A DNA stretch of 33,271 bases, taken from the NCBI GenBank assembly GCA_004298405.1, contig SCSL01000037.1:1-33271 (forward strand), read 5' to 3'. This document shows positions 1-6,816 of this stretch, piece after piece (within the stretch, counting starts at the first letter, position 1; the number at the start of each line of letters is the position of its first letter). The notes below the pieces were generated by a model. It saw only the letters and a list, made by a program, of their open reading frames with translations, ran no database searches and was not told the DNA's origin. This stretch comes from Patescibacteria group bacterium. Lineage in GTDB: Bacteria; Patescibacteriota; Patescibacteriia; UBA9934; GWF2-40-263. The position numbers and the translations under genes were made by a program.

Positions 1-63
1 GTCCTTGAGTTGCCCAACCGTATCGTGAGCAACCATGGACAGGGGTCTGCCTATGTTTTTCAT
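1..63 (-). CDS. possible 5' end of an unidentified gene leaving the left edge
   Basis: An ATG at 63-61 on the minus strand opens a frame that stays open for 21 codons to the window edge, starting MKNIGRPLSMVAHDTVGQLK. I do not recognise it. It would be divergent from the truncated glmS, and its start codon lies inside a 20-bp inverted repeat. The plus-strand frame from base 1 is also open (to a stop at about 99), so the coding strand is not certain. Twenty-one codons are too few to prove a gene. Confidence 0.25.
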   Translation of the reverse strand, partial: MKNIGRPLSMVAHDTVGQLKD

Positions 64-80
64 GAGAATAGTATCTCATG
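61..80. promoter_or_regulatory. 20-bp inverted repeat between divergent genes
   Basis: CATGAGA and TCTCATG form a perfect 7-bp inverted repeat around a 6-base centre. It sits between a possible minus-strand start (63) and the plus-strand start at 111, a typical position for an operator. There is no U-tract, so a terminator is unlikely. An operator role is inference from symmetry and position only. Confidence 0.3.
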
Positions 81-110
81 GAATACAGTTTTAGTATAGA
101 TTAGTGAGGG

Positions 111-1013
111 ATGGTATTAGTTGGGGAGTATCTTCTGGAAGAGGTCGCGGGGATTCCAGTCGAGGTCGAGCTCGCGAGCGAGTTTCGGTACCGCAAACCC
201 TTGTTAACGACGCGCACGGCTGTGCTTGCTATTTCGCAATCCGGGGAGACAGCCGATACGCTGGAGGCAGTGCGGGAAGCCAAGCGGAAGAATGTGTTGG
301 CATTGGGACTTGTGAATGTCGTTGGTTCCTCGATTGCCCGGGAGACCGATGCGGGCGTCTACAACCACGCTGGTCCAGAAGTGGGAGTTGCATCGACCAA
401 AGCGTTTGTGAGTCAACTCACGGTGCTCTCGCTCATTGCCGTGTATCTTGGGCAACTTCGAGGGATAGGCATACGCGGTCATGAGATTCTTGCGGGACTT
501 GCCGAACTTCCAGATCAAGTTCGAGAAATTTTTGGTCAGCGTGAACAGATCACAACCATCGCCTCGACGCTGAAAGATGCCCAACATTGTTTATTCCTGG
601 GCCGAACGTTCCATGCGCCGATTGCCTATGAAGGGGCACTCAAACTCAAAGAGGTGAGTTACCTTCACGCAGAAGGATACTCGAGTGGGGAGATGAAACA
701 TGGTCCGATTGCGCTGATCAACGAAGGGTTTCCCTGCGTGGTGCTGTGCCCGCAAGACGAGATGTTTGAAAAGAATTGGTCAAATATTCAAGAGCTTCGA
801 GCACGGGGAGCAAACATCATCGCCATCACCACCGTGTATTCAAGGGAACCGTTACTGGTTCAGAGTCAATTTGCCGTGCCTCAAACTCACAAGATTCTCC
901 AGCCGATTCTTTCCACGATTCCGCTTCAACTTCTCGCGTATGAAGTCGCTGTTGCTCGAGAGATAGATCCAGACAAACCTCGAAATCTCGCCAAGAGTGT
1001 GACGGTTGAGTAA
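111..1013 (+). CDS. glmS: glucosamine-fructose-6-phosphate aminotransferase, C-terminal isomerase part only (5'-truncated)
   Basis: GlmS makes glucosamine-6-phosphate from fructose-6-phosphate and glutamine for peptidoglycan precursors. These 300 residues match only the C-terminal isomerase half: the ASEFRYR segment, the first SIS sugar-phosphate loop ISQSGETADT, GVASTKAF, the second SIS region with HAEGYSSGEMKHGP, and the usual end LAKSVTVE. The N-terminal glutaminase (normally Cys-1, about 240 residues) is absent. So is the start of the first SIS domain with its ACGTS loop. Homology begins about residue 3 (LVGEYLLEEVAG). Upstream, the same frame has several stops (for example TGA at 6-8 and TAG/TGA at 102-107), and no other frame carries the missing part. 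The ATG at 111 follows GTGAGGG, so a fragment could be translated, but lacking the ACGTS loop it is probably not an active isomerase. It is either a genuine truncation or an assembly junction near 110-117. Confidence 0.85.
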   Translation: MVLVGEYLLEEVAGIPVEVELASEFRYRKPLLTTRTAVLAISQSGETADTLEAVREAKRKNVLALGLVNVVGSSIARETDAGVYNHAGPEVGVASTKAFVSQLTVLSLIAVYLGQLRGIGIRGHEILAGLAELPDQVREIFGQREQITTIASTLKDAQHCLFLGRTFHAPIAYEGALKLKEVSYLHAEGYSSGEMKHGPIALINEGFPCVVLCPQDEMFEKNWSNIQELRARGANIIAITTVYSREPLLVQSQFAVPQTHKILQPILSTIPLQLLAYEVAVAREIDPDKPRNLAKSVTVE

Positions 1014-1036
1014 GTGTCTAGGTGAGGATAACCAGA

Positions 1037-1065
1037 TTGACAAAAAGGGGTTTTTGTGATAGCAT
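1037..1065 (+). promoter_or_regulatory. sigma-70-type promoter for the 3D-domain gene
   Basis: TTGACA (1037-1042), 17 bp, TAGCAT (1060-1065), predicting transcription start near 1072. The same TTGAYA-17-TAnnnT layout recurs before tRNA-Cys, tRNA-Ser and tRNA-Gly here, which supports the call. The spacer itself forms a small perfect hairpin, CAAAAA-GGGG-TTTTTG. Confidence 0.6.
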
Positions 1066-1069
1066 GAAG

Positions 1070-1100
1070 GCGCTTCCTAGCAAGGGAGCGCTTTTGTTTT
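1070..1100 (+). terminator. rho-independent terminator after glmS
   Basis: GCGCTTCC and GGGAGCGC pair over 8 bp (one G-T) around a 6-base loop, followed by TTTTGTTTT. It lies 57 bases past the glmS stop. It also starts at about the predicted start point of the downstream promoter, so transcripts from that promoter would have little or none of the 5' arm. Confidence 0.7.
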
Positions 1101-1156
1101 CTGGCCTTTTAGCTTATTTCATGCCCAGTGCCGACTTTAGGAGGAAGGCGCTGGGT

Positions 1157-1780
1157 ATGAAGAATAAGACCACCAAACAATTGAAACGACTTTGGGAAGA
1201 AGATGTTGCGTATTCCCGCACCGTTACGACGGCCTTGTATCAGGTATGGGTTCGTATTGAGAAGATGTTTGCCCCGGTTCGTCGCCAAGCACCAAGCTTC
1301 TCATTGGTTGCCTTTGCTCTGGTCGTAGCCACGTATGTCTTTTTTCCCAAGCTCGCGAATGCGGACATGGAGTTTGAGGACATGGGACTTGGTTCAGAAA
1401 CGGTTTCGATGATTATTGGTTCAATGCAAAATGAAACGAAGGAGTACGGACGTTTGCCTGTTTCCCATGATGCTCCAGCTCGCCGTCATTACACGATTCC
1501 TTTGACGGCCTATACTTCAGAGGTGGGTCAGACGGACGATACGCCTTGTATTACCGCCTCAGGACTCGACGTGTGTGAGCGCGACATGGAAAACATTGTG
1601 GCGGCGAACTTCTTGCCACTTGGAACTCGCGTGAAGATTCCGGAACTGTATGGAGATCGCGTCTTCTATGTGGAGGATCGTATGAATGCACGATATAACT
1701 ACAAAATGGACATCTGGATGAAAAATCTCACCGACGCCAAAACGTTCGGTGTGAAGTACGTCACCATCGAGGCGTTCTAA
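1157..1780 (+). CDS. 3D-domain (MltA/RlpA-type double-psi barrel) envelope protein
   Basis: Predicted exported 207-residue protein. The start at 1157 is chosen because AGGAGG lies 8 bases upstream; longer readings would begin before the promoter's transcription start. The N-terminal ~55 residues are basic and polar. They are followed by a hydrophobic stretch (SLVAFALVVATYVFFP) and a signal-peptidase-like LANA-D site. The C-terminal ~85 residues are a 3D domain, named for three conserved aspartates: visible are QTDDTPC, the VEDRMN segment and the final KMDIWM. It opens with PLTAYTSEVGQ, typical of the family. Such domains occur in lytic-transglycosylase-like and resuscitation-factor-like proteins that act on peptidoglycan. 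A wall-remodelling role is inferred; substrate is unknown. Confidence 0.8.
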   Translation: MKNKTTKQLKRLWEEDVAYSRTVTTALYQVWVRIEKMFAPVRRQAPSFSLVAFALVVATYVFFPKLANADMEFEDMGLGSETVSMIIGSMQNETKEYGRLPVSHDAPARRHYTIPLTAYTSEVGQTDDTPCITASGLDVCERDMENIVAANFLPLGTRVKIPELYGDRVFYVEDRMNARYNYKMDIWMKNLTDAKTFGVKYVTIEAF

Positions 1781-1781
1781 A

Positions 1782-1810
1782 TTGATAAAACCCGCAAGCT
1801 TTGCTATTCT
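1782..1810 (+). promoter_or_regulatory. promoter of tRNA-Cys
   Basis: TTGATA (1782-1787), exactly 17 bp, TATTCT (1805-1810), placing the start about 5 bases before the mature tRNA 5' end at 1822. It begins right after the stop codon of the 3D-domain gene. Confidence 0.65.
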
Positions 1811-1821
1811 CGTGCCGTAGT

Positions 1822-1896
1822 GGCCACGTGGCGAAGTGGGAACGCAGGGGTCTGCAAAACCTCGATGAGCCGGTTCAATCCCGGCCGTGGCCTCCA
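1822..1896 (+). tRNA. tRNA-Cys (anticodon GCA), CCA encoded
   Basis: The acceptor GGCCACG (1822-1828) pairs with CGTGGCC (1886-1892). The discriminator is U, the usual cysteine identity base, followed by encoded CCA at 1894-1896. The anticodon stem GGGGT/ACCTC encloses loop CTGCAAA with GCA at 1854-1856. The T arm GCCGG/CCGGC encloses TTCAATC. It stands alone with its own promoter and a strong palindrome downstream. Confidence 0.95.
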
Positions 1897-1915
1897 CAAT
1901 TTTTTATCAACTTTC

Positions 1916-1939
1916 AAAAAACAGCTTAAGCTGTTTTTT
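1916..1939. terminator. bidirectional terminator shared by tRNA-Cys and the minus-strand gene
   Basis: A perfect palindrome: A6-CAGC, a TTAA centre, then GCTG-T6. It ends transcripts from both sides with a U-tract either way. The stop codon TAA of the minus-strand gene (1926-1928) lies in the loop, so the last codons of that gene form one arm of the hairpin. Confidence 0.8.
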
Positions 1940-2366
1940 GGATTCGCTCGAGAACTTCGAGGAGGGGTTCTTTTGTGAGGGTCTTGCCAACAGTGAGAAC
2001 GAGTCGAGCACGGACGTCGTTGTGTAATCCCTCGATGAAATCGTTGATGCGTGGTTCCGGGACGGTTAGAATAAGTTCCTCGAATTCTTGTTTTTGGAGT
2101 CGTCGGTGGAGTTCCTCAGCTAAGAGCTTGGCAAAGCGGCGTTCAGATTGGTCTTCGAGCTTTTCGTCCATTTCTGCAAAGTGACCTCCACCAGAGTTTA
2201 CACCCGAGGTCCGGTCGTTTCCGTCCTTTGATGCATGGTCGACGTGGATTTCTCCTGCCTCAGTCGATTTTCGATCCTGGAGAAGAAAGAATCGAGCATG
2301 TTCATTATCGCACACAGCCAGGAGGGTAGATTTTTCGTAAGCATGGAGCGGTTCGGGGATTTGCAT
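1926..2366 (-). CDS. host-attachment / eRF1-domain-like protein
   Basis: A 146-residue soluble protein. The N-terminal part (LLAVCDNEHARFFLL) and the later EELILTVPEPRINDFIEGL segment resemble the RNase-H-like fold of bacterial host-attachment (PF10116) and archaeal eRF1 domain-1-like proteins. These families are widespread and poorly characterised; some members interact with ribosomes. A charged Gly/Ser/His-containing loop lies near residues 45-65. No signal peptide or membrane segment is visible. The start at 2366 follows CCCT with no Shine-Dalgarno motif. Upstream of it, 2371-2396 carries an AGGGTTAGAAGGACTAGAAG microrepeat. Family assignment is moderate; function is unknown. Confidence 0.55.
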   Translation of the reverse strand: MQIPEPLHAYEKSTLLAVCDNEHARFFLLQDRKSTEAGEIHVDHASKDGNDRTSGVNSGGGHFAEMDEKLEDQSERRFAKLLAEELHRRLQKQEFEELILTVPEPRINDFIEGLHNDVRARLVLTVGKTLTKEPLLEVLERIQKTA

Positions 2367-2436
2367 AGGGCGGAAGGGTTAGAAGGACTAGAAGAAGAGA
2401 GGGGAATTTGAACGTTTGTATTATAATGGTTCTTGT

Positions 2437-2988
2437 ATGGAAGAGAAAACATGGCAACATGAAATTGTTGATTCAATGCGCGAGATTGTTTTTGGTCTTG
2501 AAGATTCACTTGTCTCCACACTGGGAGCTATCACAGGGATCGCTGTGGGAACGGGAAGTCAGTATATCGTGATTCTTTCTGGTCTCGTGCTGATCGCCGC
2601 AGAAGCGACTTCGATGTCCGCCGGAAGTTATCTTTCCACAAAGCACGCACGCGAGGCAGAGATTTTATTCCACCAACGCAAAGGACTCGAGATTCATGTG
2701 GAAGCGTCTCATCCTATTCGTGCGGCTATTGTGATGGGCGTTTTTTATCTACTTGGCGGAATTGTCCCGCTTGTACCATATTTTTTACTTCCTGTTGGTC
2801 AAGCGGTTATTCCAGCGATCGTGGTTACCGCTGTTACCCTATTCTTGGTTGGTGCATGGGCGGCATCATTTACCAAAACATCAAAAATAAAAAGTGGCAT
2901 TGAGATGACTCTTGTTTCACTTGCGGCCGCCACCATCGGATATGTGATTGGTCGGGCAGTTGCTGTCTCTTTCGGAGTGGAGGTATAG
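2437..2988 (+). CDS. VIT1/CCC1-family membrane protein (iron/manganese transporter-like)
   Basis: A 183-residue polytopic protein related to VIT1/CCC1 transporters, which move Fe2+ or Mn2+ out of the cytoplasm or into vacuoles. Visible features are the N-terminal helix MREIVFGLEDSLVSTLGAITG, which matches the family's GxxDGLV-type first transmembrane helix with a conserved acidic residue. A second helix ends in AEATSMSAGSYLS, a polar cytoplasmic segment follows (about residues 70-90), and then three more hydrophobic helices. The start at 2437 is preferred to 2416, because TATAAT at 2422-2427 would start transcription within a few bases of 2437, giving a nearly leaderless message. Its stop TAG overlaps the GTG start of the next gene by one base, so the two are coupled. 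Confidence 0.75.
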   Translation: MEEKTWQHEIVDSMREIVFGLEDSLVSTLGAITGIAVGTGSQYIVILSGLVLIAAEATSMSAGSYLSTKHAREAEILFHQRKGLEIHVEASHPIRAAIVMGVFYLLGGIVPLVPYFLLPVGQAVIPAIVVTAVTLFLVGAWAASFTKTSKIKSGIEMTLVSLAAATIGYVIGRAVAVSFGVEV

Positions 2989-3200
2989 TGGAGCATATGG
3001 ATGGGGTCAAGCAATTACATCTTGGCGAGCACTATGATGAGTGCGATGTATGCTCGTCTCCTATCACTGATTTGAGTCTGGCGTTCACGACCGAATATGG
3101 TGGCAAGGTTTTGACGTTTTGTACGGAAAAGTGTTTCAAGAGATATCTCGAAGATCCAGCGCTGTACGCCGAGTTCGAAGGGGATGAGGGGCTTGAATAG
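2988..3200 (+). CDS. small YHS/TRASH-type cysteine protein coupled to the metal transporter
   Basis: A 70-residue protein beginning at GTG 2988, which overlaps the preceding stop (TAGTG) and follows GGAGG by about 6 bases; ATG 2997 is the alternative. It has CDVC near residue 20, then a β-strand-like GGKVLTFCTEKCFKRYLEDP. The paired C-x2-C and FC-x3-C with the FC/KRYLEDP ending is the pattern of YHS and TRASH domains, which bind metals such as copper or iron. Coupling to a VIT/CCC1-like transporter suggests a metal sensor, chaperone or delivery partner (inference). The last codons form the arm of a strong terminator. Confidence 0.65.
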   Translation: MEHMDGVKQLHLGEHYDECDVCSSPITDLSLAFTTEYGGKVLTFCTEKCFKRYLEDPALYAEFEGDEGLE

Positions 3201-3213
3201 CCCCTCATTTTTT
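3184..3213 (+). terminator. rho-independent terminator overlapping the YHS gene stop
   Basis: ATGAGGGGCT and AGCCCCTCAT form a perfect 10-bp stem around TGAAT, followed by six T. The gene's TAG stop (3198-3200) begins in the loop. It separates the metal-transporter pair from the Fe-S cluster genes. Confidence 0.85.
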
Positions 3214-3232
3214 GTTATCCTCGCAGGACGCT

Positions 3233-4435
3233 ATGAATCGTGAAGTGTACCTGGATCATGCCGCCACAACTCCAACCCATCCTGCTGTACGCGAGGCCAT
3301 GTTGCCGTATCTGGGAGAGAAGTTTGGAAATCCATCAAGCTTCCATGGAGTTGGCAAAACCGTAAAGGACGATGTGGATCATGCGCGTGAGCGTATCGCT
3401 CGGGTGTTGAATGTGCGAGCCGATGAGATCCTTTTTACTTCTGGTGGGACAGAGTCCGACAATCTGGCGATTCTTGGGTACGCGCGCATGAACCAGATGC
3501 AAGGGAAGCATTTGATTACCACATCGATTGAACATCATGCGGTTCTTGAGACCATGATGCATCTCCAAAAAAAGGAGAATTTTGAAGTAACGTACTTGGA
3601 GCCTGATCGCGACGGCCTTGTGACAGTTGCGCAAGTAGAAGGCACCCTGCGAGAGGACACGATTCTCGTCTCGATCATGTATGCCAACAATGAAATCGGC
3701 ACGATCGAACCCATCGCACAGATTGGCAACATGATCCAGAAGTGGCGCGACGTTCACAAACGTCCCGTACTCAAATTCCATACCGATGCCTGCCAAGCGT
3801 CAGAGTATCTGGATCTCAACGTGGAAAAATTGCATGTGGACATGATGACGCTTAATGGATCCAAGATGTATGGACCAAAAGGCATAGGACTCTTGTATGT
3901 GAAGCGGGGAATGAAACTTGAGCCGCTCCAGTTTGGGGGCTCACAGGAAAGATCGTTGCGTCCTGGAACCGAGAATGTGGCGGGGATCATTGGCATGGCA
4001 ACCGCTCTTGAGCTTGCTCAAACGGATCGCGAGAACGAAACGCAACGCCTGGTTCCATTACGCGATCGACTCATCAAAGGCATTCACTCGTCGATTTCAA
4101 AAACGCGTCTCAACGGTCACCCAACGATTCGCCTTCCTAACAACGTGAACATTTCGATCATGGACATCGAGGGCGAGGCGCTCATCTTGTATCTTGATGC
4201 ACAAGGCGTGTCTGCCTCCACCGGAAGTGCGTGCACGAGTGCATCATTAGACCCGAGTCATGTGATCTTGGCACTGGGTTTGCCCTACGAAGTCGCGCAT
4301 GGATCCCTGCGACTCACCCTCGGTCGGTCGACCACCCAAGAAGACATCGATTACGTTATTCAGATCCTCCCGCCCATCGTCGAGAAACTCCGCTCTATTA
4401 GTCCTGTGAGGGTGGATGAGAAATACTTCGCTTGA
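3233..4435 (+). CDS. iscS: cysteine desulfurase (NifS/IscS family)
   Basis: A PLP enzyme that takes sulfur from cysteine and delivers it as persulfide to the Fe-S scaffold. It has 400 residues, the usual IscS length, with the start at ATG 3233 (context GCTATG). Visible motifs are the N-terminal YLDHAATTP, FTSGGTESDN (phosphate binding), SIEHHAV with PLP-stacking His-101/102, HTDACQ (Asp-185), and the PLP lysine in LNGSKMYGPKG (Lys-211). The catalytic cysteine is in STGSACTSASLDPSHV (Cys-334) on a long group-I type loop. It ends SLRLTLGRSTT with a short tail. The downstream genes encode scaffold, ferredoxin and reductase, which fits an ISC/NIF-like assembly line. Whether to call it iscS or nifS is convention. 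Confidence 0.95.
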   Translation: MNREVYLDHAATTPTHPAVREAMLPYLGEKFGNPSSFHGVGKTVKDDVDHARERIARVLNVRADEILFTSGGTESDNLAILGYARMNQMQGKHLITTSIEHHAVLETMMHLQKKENFEVTYLEPDRDGLVTVAQVEGTLREDTILVSIMYANNEIGTIEPIAQIGNMIQKWRDVHKRPVLKFHTDACQASEYLDLNVEKLHVDMMTLNGSKMYGPKGIGLLYVKRGMKLEPLQFGGSQERSLRPGTENVAGIIGMATALELAQTDRENETQRLVPLRDRLIKGIHSSISKTRLNGHPTIRLPNNVNISIMDIEGEALILYLDAQGVSASTGSACTSASLDPSHVILALGLPYEVAHGSLRLTLGRSTTQEDIDYVIQILPPIVEKLRSISPVRVDEKYFA

Positions 4436-4447
4436 AAATATTTTCTT

Positions 4448-4482
4448 AGGGGCTTTAGCCCCGTCACGCCGCTAAAGCGGCT
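4448..4482. repeat. REP-like inverted pair 1
   Basis: AGGGGCTTTAGCCCCGTC is followed directly by ACGCCGCTAAAGCGGCT. These are two 14-base palindromes facing each other with their GACG heads inside. It lies between the cysteine desulfurase and scaffold genes. See the family description in the findings. Confidence 0.9.
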
Positions 4483-4515
4483 AGGAAGATAAAACAAGAA
4501 AAGAATCAAAATTGT

Positions 4516-5187
4516 ATGACCCACAAGCAAGAACCCGTAAAAGGAACTCAGGGCGACGTGACGACCGCAGACCATGCGAAGTCTTGGTTTTATACCGATG
4601 TCGTAAAGGATCATTTTTTTCATCCCCGTAATTTCATGCACGACGACGCACAAGAGGGGGAGTATAATGCCATCGGAAAGGTTGGCTCTCCAGCGTGCGG
4701 CGATGAACTGCGAGTTTGGATGAAGGTTGACCCAACAACGGAAAAGATCACCGACTTTCGTTGGAAGACGTTTGGATGCGGCTCTGCCATTGCCAGCACG
4801 TCCATGGCCAGTCTGATGGTAACAGAGAATGGAGGTATGACTCTGGAATCAGCACGCAAGCTAAAACCACAGGACATCATGGAACGCTTAGGCGGACTTC
4901 CTCAGCGAAAATTTCATTGCTCCGTGTTGTGTGATAAAGCCTTGCGCGACGCGATCAACGACTACTACCGCCGCTCAGAACAGTTCGATAAGATCATCGT
5001 CGAGGCCTCTCGTATCATTGATCCGATCTCAAAAGTCACAGATCACGATATTGAGGAAGCAGTACTCGAGGGCGCACACACCCTTGAACTCGTCCAACAA
5101 AAGACCAAGGTTGGTATCGGAAATCCCGGCTGTCTCCCTGCCGTCGAAGAACTCATTCGATTCTACAAAGAAAAATATTTTGGATAA
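4516..5187 (+). CDS. IscU/NifU-like Fe-S scaffold with degenerate BFD-like C-terminus
   Basis: Assembles nascent [2Fe-2S]/[4Fe-4S] clusters from desulfurase-derived sulfur. It has 223 residues. The IscU domain (about 24-155) carries all ligands: SPACGDEL (Cys-61, Asp-63), FGCGSAIAS (Cys-88) and the Hsc70-type loop LPQRKFHCSVLCD (His-134, Cys-135, plus Cys-139). The tail (about 165-223, VTDHDIEEAV ... LVQQKTKVGIGNPGCLP) resembles the middle [2Fe-2S] BFD-like domain of NifU. That domain normally has two paired cysteines; here only Cys-206 remains, so it should not hold a cluster of its own. An N-terminal ~22-residue extension is also present. The start at 4516 has no clear Shine-Dalgarno. The next gene starts 4 bases after its stop. 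Confidence 0.9.
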   Translation: MTHKQEPVKGTQGDVTTADHAKSWFYTDVVKDHFFHPRNFMHDDAQEGEYNAIGKVGSPACGDELRVWMKVDPTTEKITDFRWKTFGCGSAIASTSMASLMVTENGGMTLESARKLKPQDIMERLGGLPQRKFHCSVLCDKALRDAINDYYRRSEQFDKIIVEASRIIDPISKVTDHDIEEAVLEGAHTLELVQQKTKVGIGNPGCLPAVEELIRFYKEKYFG

Positions 5188-5191
5188 TGCT

Positions 5192-5461
5192 ATGCCAAGA
5201 ATTCGCGTGATGGTCGATCCAGACCTTTGCATCGGTGCCGCGTCCTGCGTCACCATCGCTCCGGAAACATTCCAGCTTAATGAAGAAAATAAGGCGTGGG
5301 TATTTGATCACGGACAAGAACCTGAGGGTCATACCTATGAGCGTTGGCTGGAGGTTACAGATGACGAGAAAGAAAATGTCATTCTCGCCGCGCAATCTTG
5401 TCCCACGCTCGCCATCTTCATTTTCGACGAGGAAGGAAAACAGTTGTTCCCAGAAGTTTAG
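5192..5461 (+). CDS. small single-cluster ferredoxin
   Basis: An 89-residue acidic electron carrier. The start at ATG 5192 gives exactly the ferredoxin length; the same frame extends upstream as an artefact over the scaffold gene. Cluster ligands are Cys-13 and Cys-19 in DLCIGAASC and Cys-70 in SCPTLAI. The position that holds the second cysteine of four in [4Fe-4S] ferredoxins is Ala-16 (C-x2-A-x2-C). That suggests a [3Fe-4S] cluster or a [4Fe-4S] cluster with an outside ligand, as in some actinobacterial ferredoxins. It probably passes electrons from the next gene's reductase to Fe-S assembly. Its TAG stop runs straight into REP-like pair 2. Confidence 0.9.
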   Translation: MPRIRVMVDPDLCIGAASCVTIAPETFQLNEENKAWVFDHGQEPEGHTYERWLEVTDDEKENVILAAQSCPTLAIFIFDEEGKQLFPEV

Positions 5462-5532
5462 ACGGGGCTGAAGCCCCTAAGAAGATTTTAAAGTCTCAAA
5501 GAAGACTTTTTCACAGCCGCTTTAGCGGCGTC
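5461..5532. repeat. REP-like inverted pair 2 (heads outside) with central hairpin
   Basis: GACGGGGCTGAAGCCCCT (5461-5478) and AGCCGCTTTAGCGGCGTC (5515-5532) lie with GACG heads outward. Between them AAGTCT-caaag-AGACTT followed by TTTC gives a terminator-like hairpin. The first base is the G of the ferredoxin's TAG stop. The pair sits immediately before the reductase start at 5538, so it may limit read-through between the two genes. Confidence 0.9.
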
Positions 5533-5537
5533 GAGTC

Positions 5538-6722
5538 ATGAAATATTTTATTATCGGTGGAGGCGTTGCGGGAACCACCGCAGCTGAAGAGCTACGCAAG
5601 CGCGATGCCTCTTCCGAGATCACCATTCTTTCAGAAGAACACCACCCACTTTACTCGCGGGTGCTTTTGCCTCACTACATTAAAGGCAAGATTCCGCGTG
5701 AGCGTGTGTTTTTGAAACGTGATACCTGGTATGCGCAACAGAACATTGAGTGGATTGATGGGGTTCTTGCGACTCATCTCGATGGGAGAAATAAATTTGT
5801 CGGCGGAAGTGACGGACGAGAGTATTCTTACGACAAACTTCTCATTGCAACCGGAGGAGAGACGCGTTCCATCGAAGAAGACCTTCGAGGGGTTTCTTAC
5901 TGCCGCACGCTTAACGACGCCGATCAGTTCCTCCAGCTCCTAACCGAACAAGGGAAAACAACACGTGGTGCTGTGTATGGTGGTGGTTTCATTGCTTGCG
6001 AGTACATCAATTTTTTCGCACACTTCCAGATTCCCATCACGCTTGCGCATCGCGGTGAACATTTTTGGACGCGCAACCTCTTACCTGAGACCGGAAAATT
6101 GATTGCCAAACATCTCATTAAGAACAACGTGGATCTTCATCCGAATTCAATACTCGAGCGGCTTGAGGGCGACAAAGAATTAGAAGGCTTCGTGACGAGC
6201 ACGGGTCGATACGCGGCGACGATTTTAGGCATTGGGATCGGCATCGAGCCGGATTTTTCCTGGATACGTGAGGCGGGTGTTGAGGTTGGAACAGGCGTGA
6301 AGGCAAATGAGTTTCTTGAGACGAATATTCCAGACGTGTACACCGCGGGCGATATTGCGGAGTTTGATGATCCAATCACTGGTCGACAACTTCAAATCGG
6401 CAACTGGATGAACGCCATGACCCAAGGTCGCATTGTTGCCAAGTCCATGAGCGGGGAGCGAACCAGTTTTCAAATAGTAAGTTCTTACGCAACAAACGTG
6501 CTGGGTCTAGAGATCATTTTTGTGGGTGACGTTGAGCGGGCGGCGGCTGAGGAGATTCAGGTGATCGGTTCGATTGAAGAGGGGGGAATCACGCAAGTGT
6601 TTGAACGAGATGGTCGAGTTGTAGGCGGTGTGCTTATTGGTCGAAACACTGATCGAACCCCGATCACAAAGGCGATTCAAGAGAGGAGATCTTTTCGTGA
6701 GATTTCTTCATCTTTTTCATAG
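5538..6722 (+). CDS. FAD-dependent NAD(P)H oxidoreductase (ferredoxin/rubredoxin-reductase-like)
   Basis: A 394-residue pyridine-nucleotide-disulfide-type flavoprotein, like NirB N-terminal domains and rubredoxin or ferredoxin reductases. The N-terminal FAD dinucleotide fold is IIGGGVAGTTAAEELR (5-20). The linker LLIATGGETR (101-110) follows, then the NAD(P)H fold GAVYGGGFIACEY (144-156), and the second FAD motif VYTAGDIAEF (268-276). No CxxC redox disulfide is visible, so it is not a thioredoxin-reductase type. Its position after a ferredoxin and scaffold suggests it reduces that ferredoxin for Fe-S assembly (inference). The TAG stop (6720-6722) overlaps the first bases of REP-like pair 3, which follows at once. 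Confidence 0.85.
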   Translation: MKYFIIGGGVAGTTAAEELRKRDASSEITILSEEHHPLYSRVLLPHYIKGKIPRERVFLKRDTWYAQQNIEWIDGVLATHLDGRNKFVGGSDGREYSYDKLLIATGGETRSIEEDLRGVSYCRTLNDADQFLQLLTEQGKTTRGAVYGGGFIACEYINFFAHFQIPITLAHRGEHFWTRNLLPETGKLIAKHLIKNNVDLHPNSILERLEGDKELEGFVTSTGRYAATILGIGIGIEPDFSWIREAGVEVGTGVKANEFLETNIPDVYTAGDIAEFDDPITGRQLQIGNWMNAMTQGRIVAKSMSGERTSFQIVSSYATNVLGLEIIFVGDVERAAAEEIQVIGSIEEGGITQVFERDGRVVGGVLIGRNTDRTPITKAIQERRSFREISSSFS

Positions 6723-6759
6723 CCGCTTTAGCGGCGTCCCGGACGGGGCTAAAGCCCCT
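6721..6759. repeat. REP-like inverted pair 3
   Basis: AGCCGCTTTAGCGGCGTC, CCG, then GACGGGGCTAAAGCCCCT: two palindromes with GACG heads inside, 3 bases apart. It forms the 3' end of the reductase message and the border of the GC-rich island. Confidence 0.9.
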
Positions 6760-6787
6760 TAGAAAAGAAGAATACAGCAGGACAAGA

Positions 6788-6816
6788 TTGACAAAATCAA
6801 GAAAATCGAGTAAACA
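6788..6816 (+). promoter_or_regulatory. promoter of the first GC-rich island gene
   Basis: TTGACA (6788-6793), 17 bp, TAAACA (6811-6816), predicting a start near 6823 and a ~95-base leader to ATG 6918. Confidence 0.55.

Noticed and set aside
4931..5191. N-terminal extension of the ferredoxin
   Set aside because: That part of the frame lies over the scaffold gene, is Ser/Arg/Thr-rich and does not match ferredoxins; ATG 5192 gives the family length.
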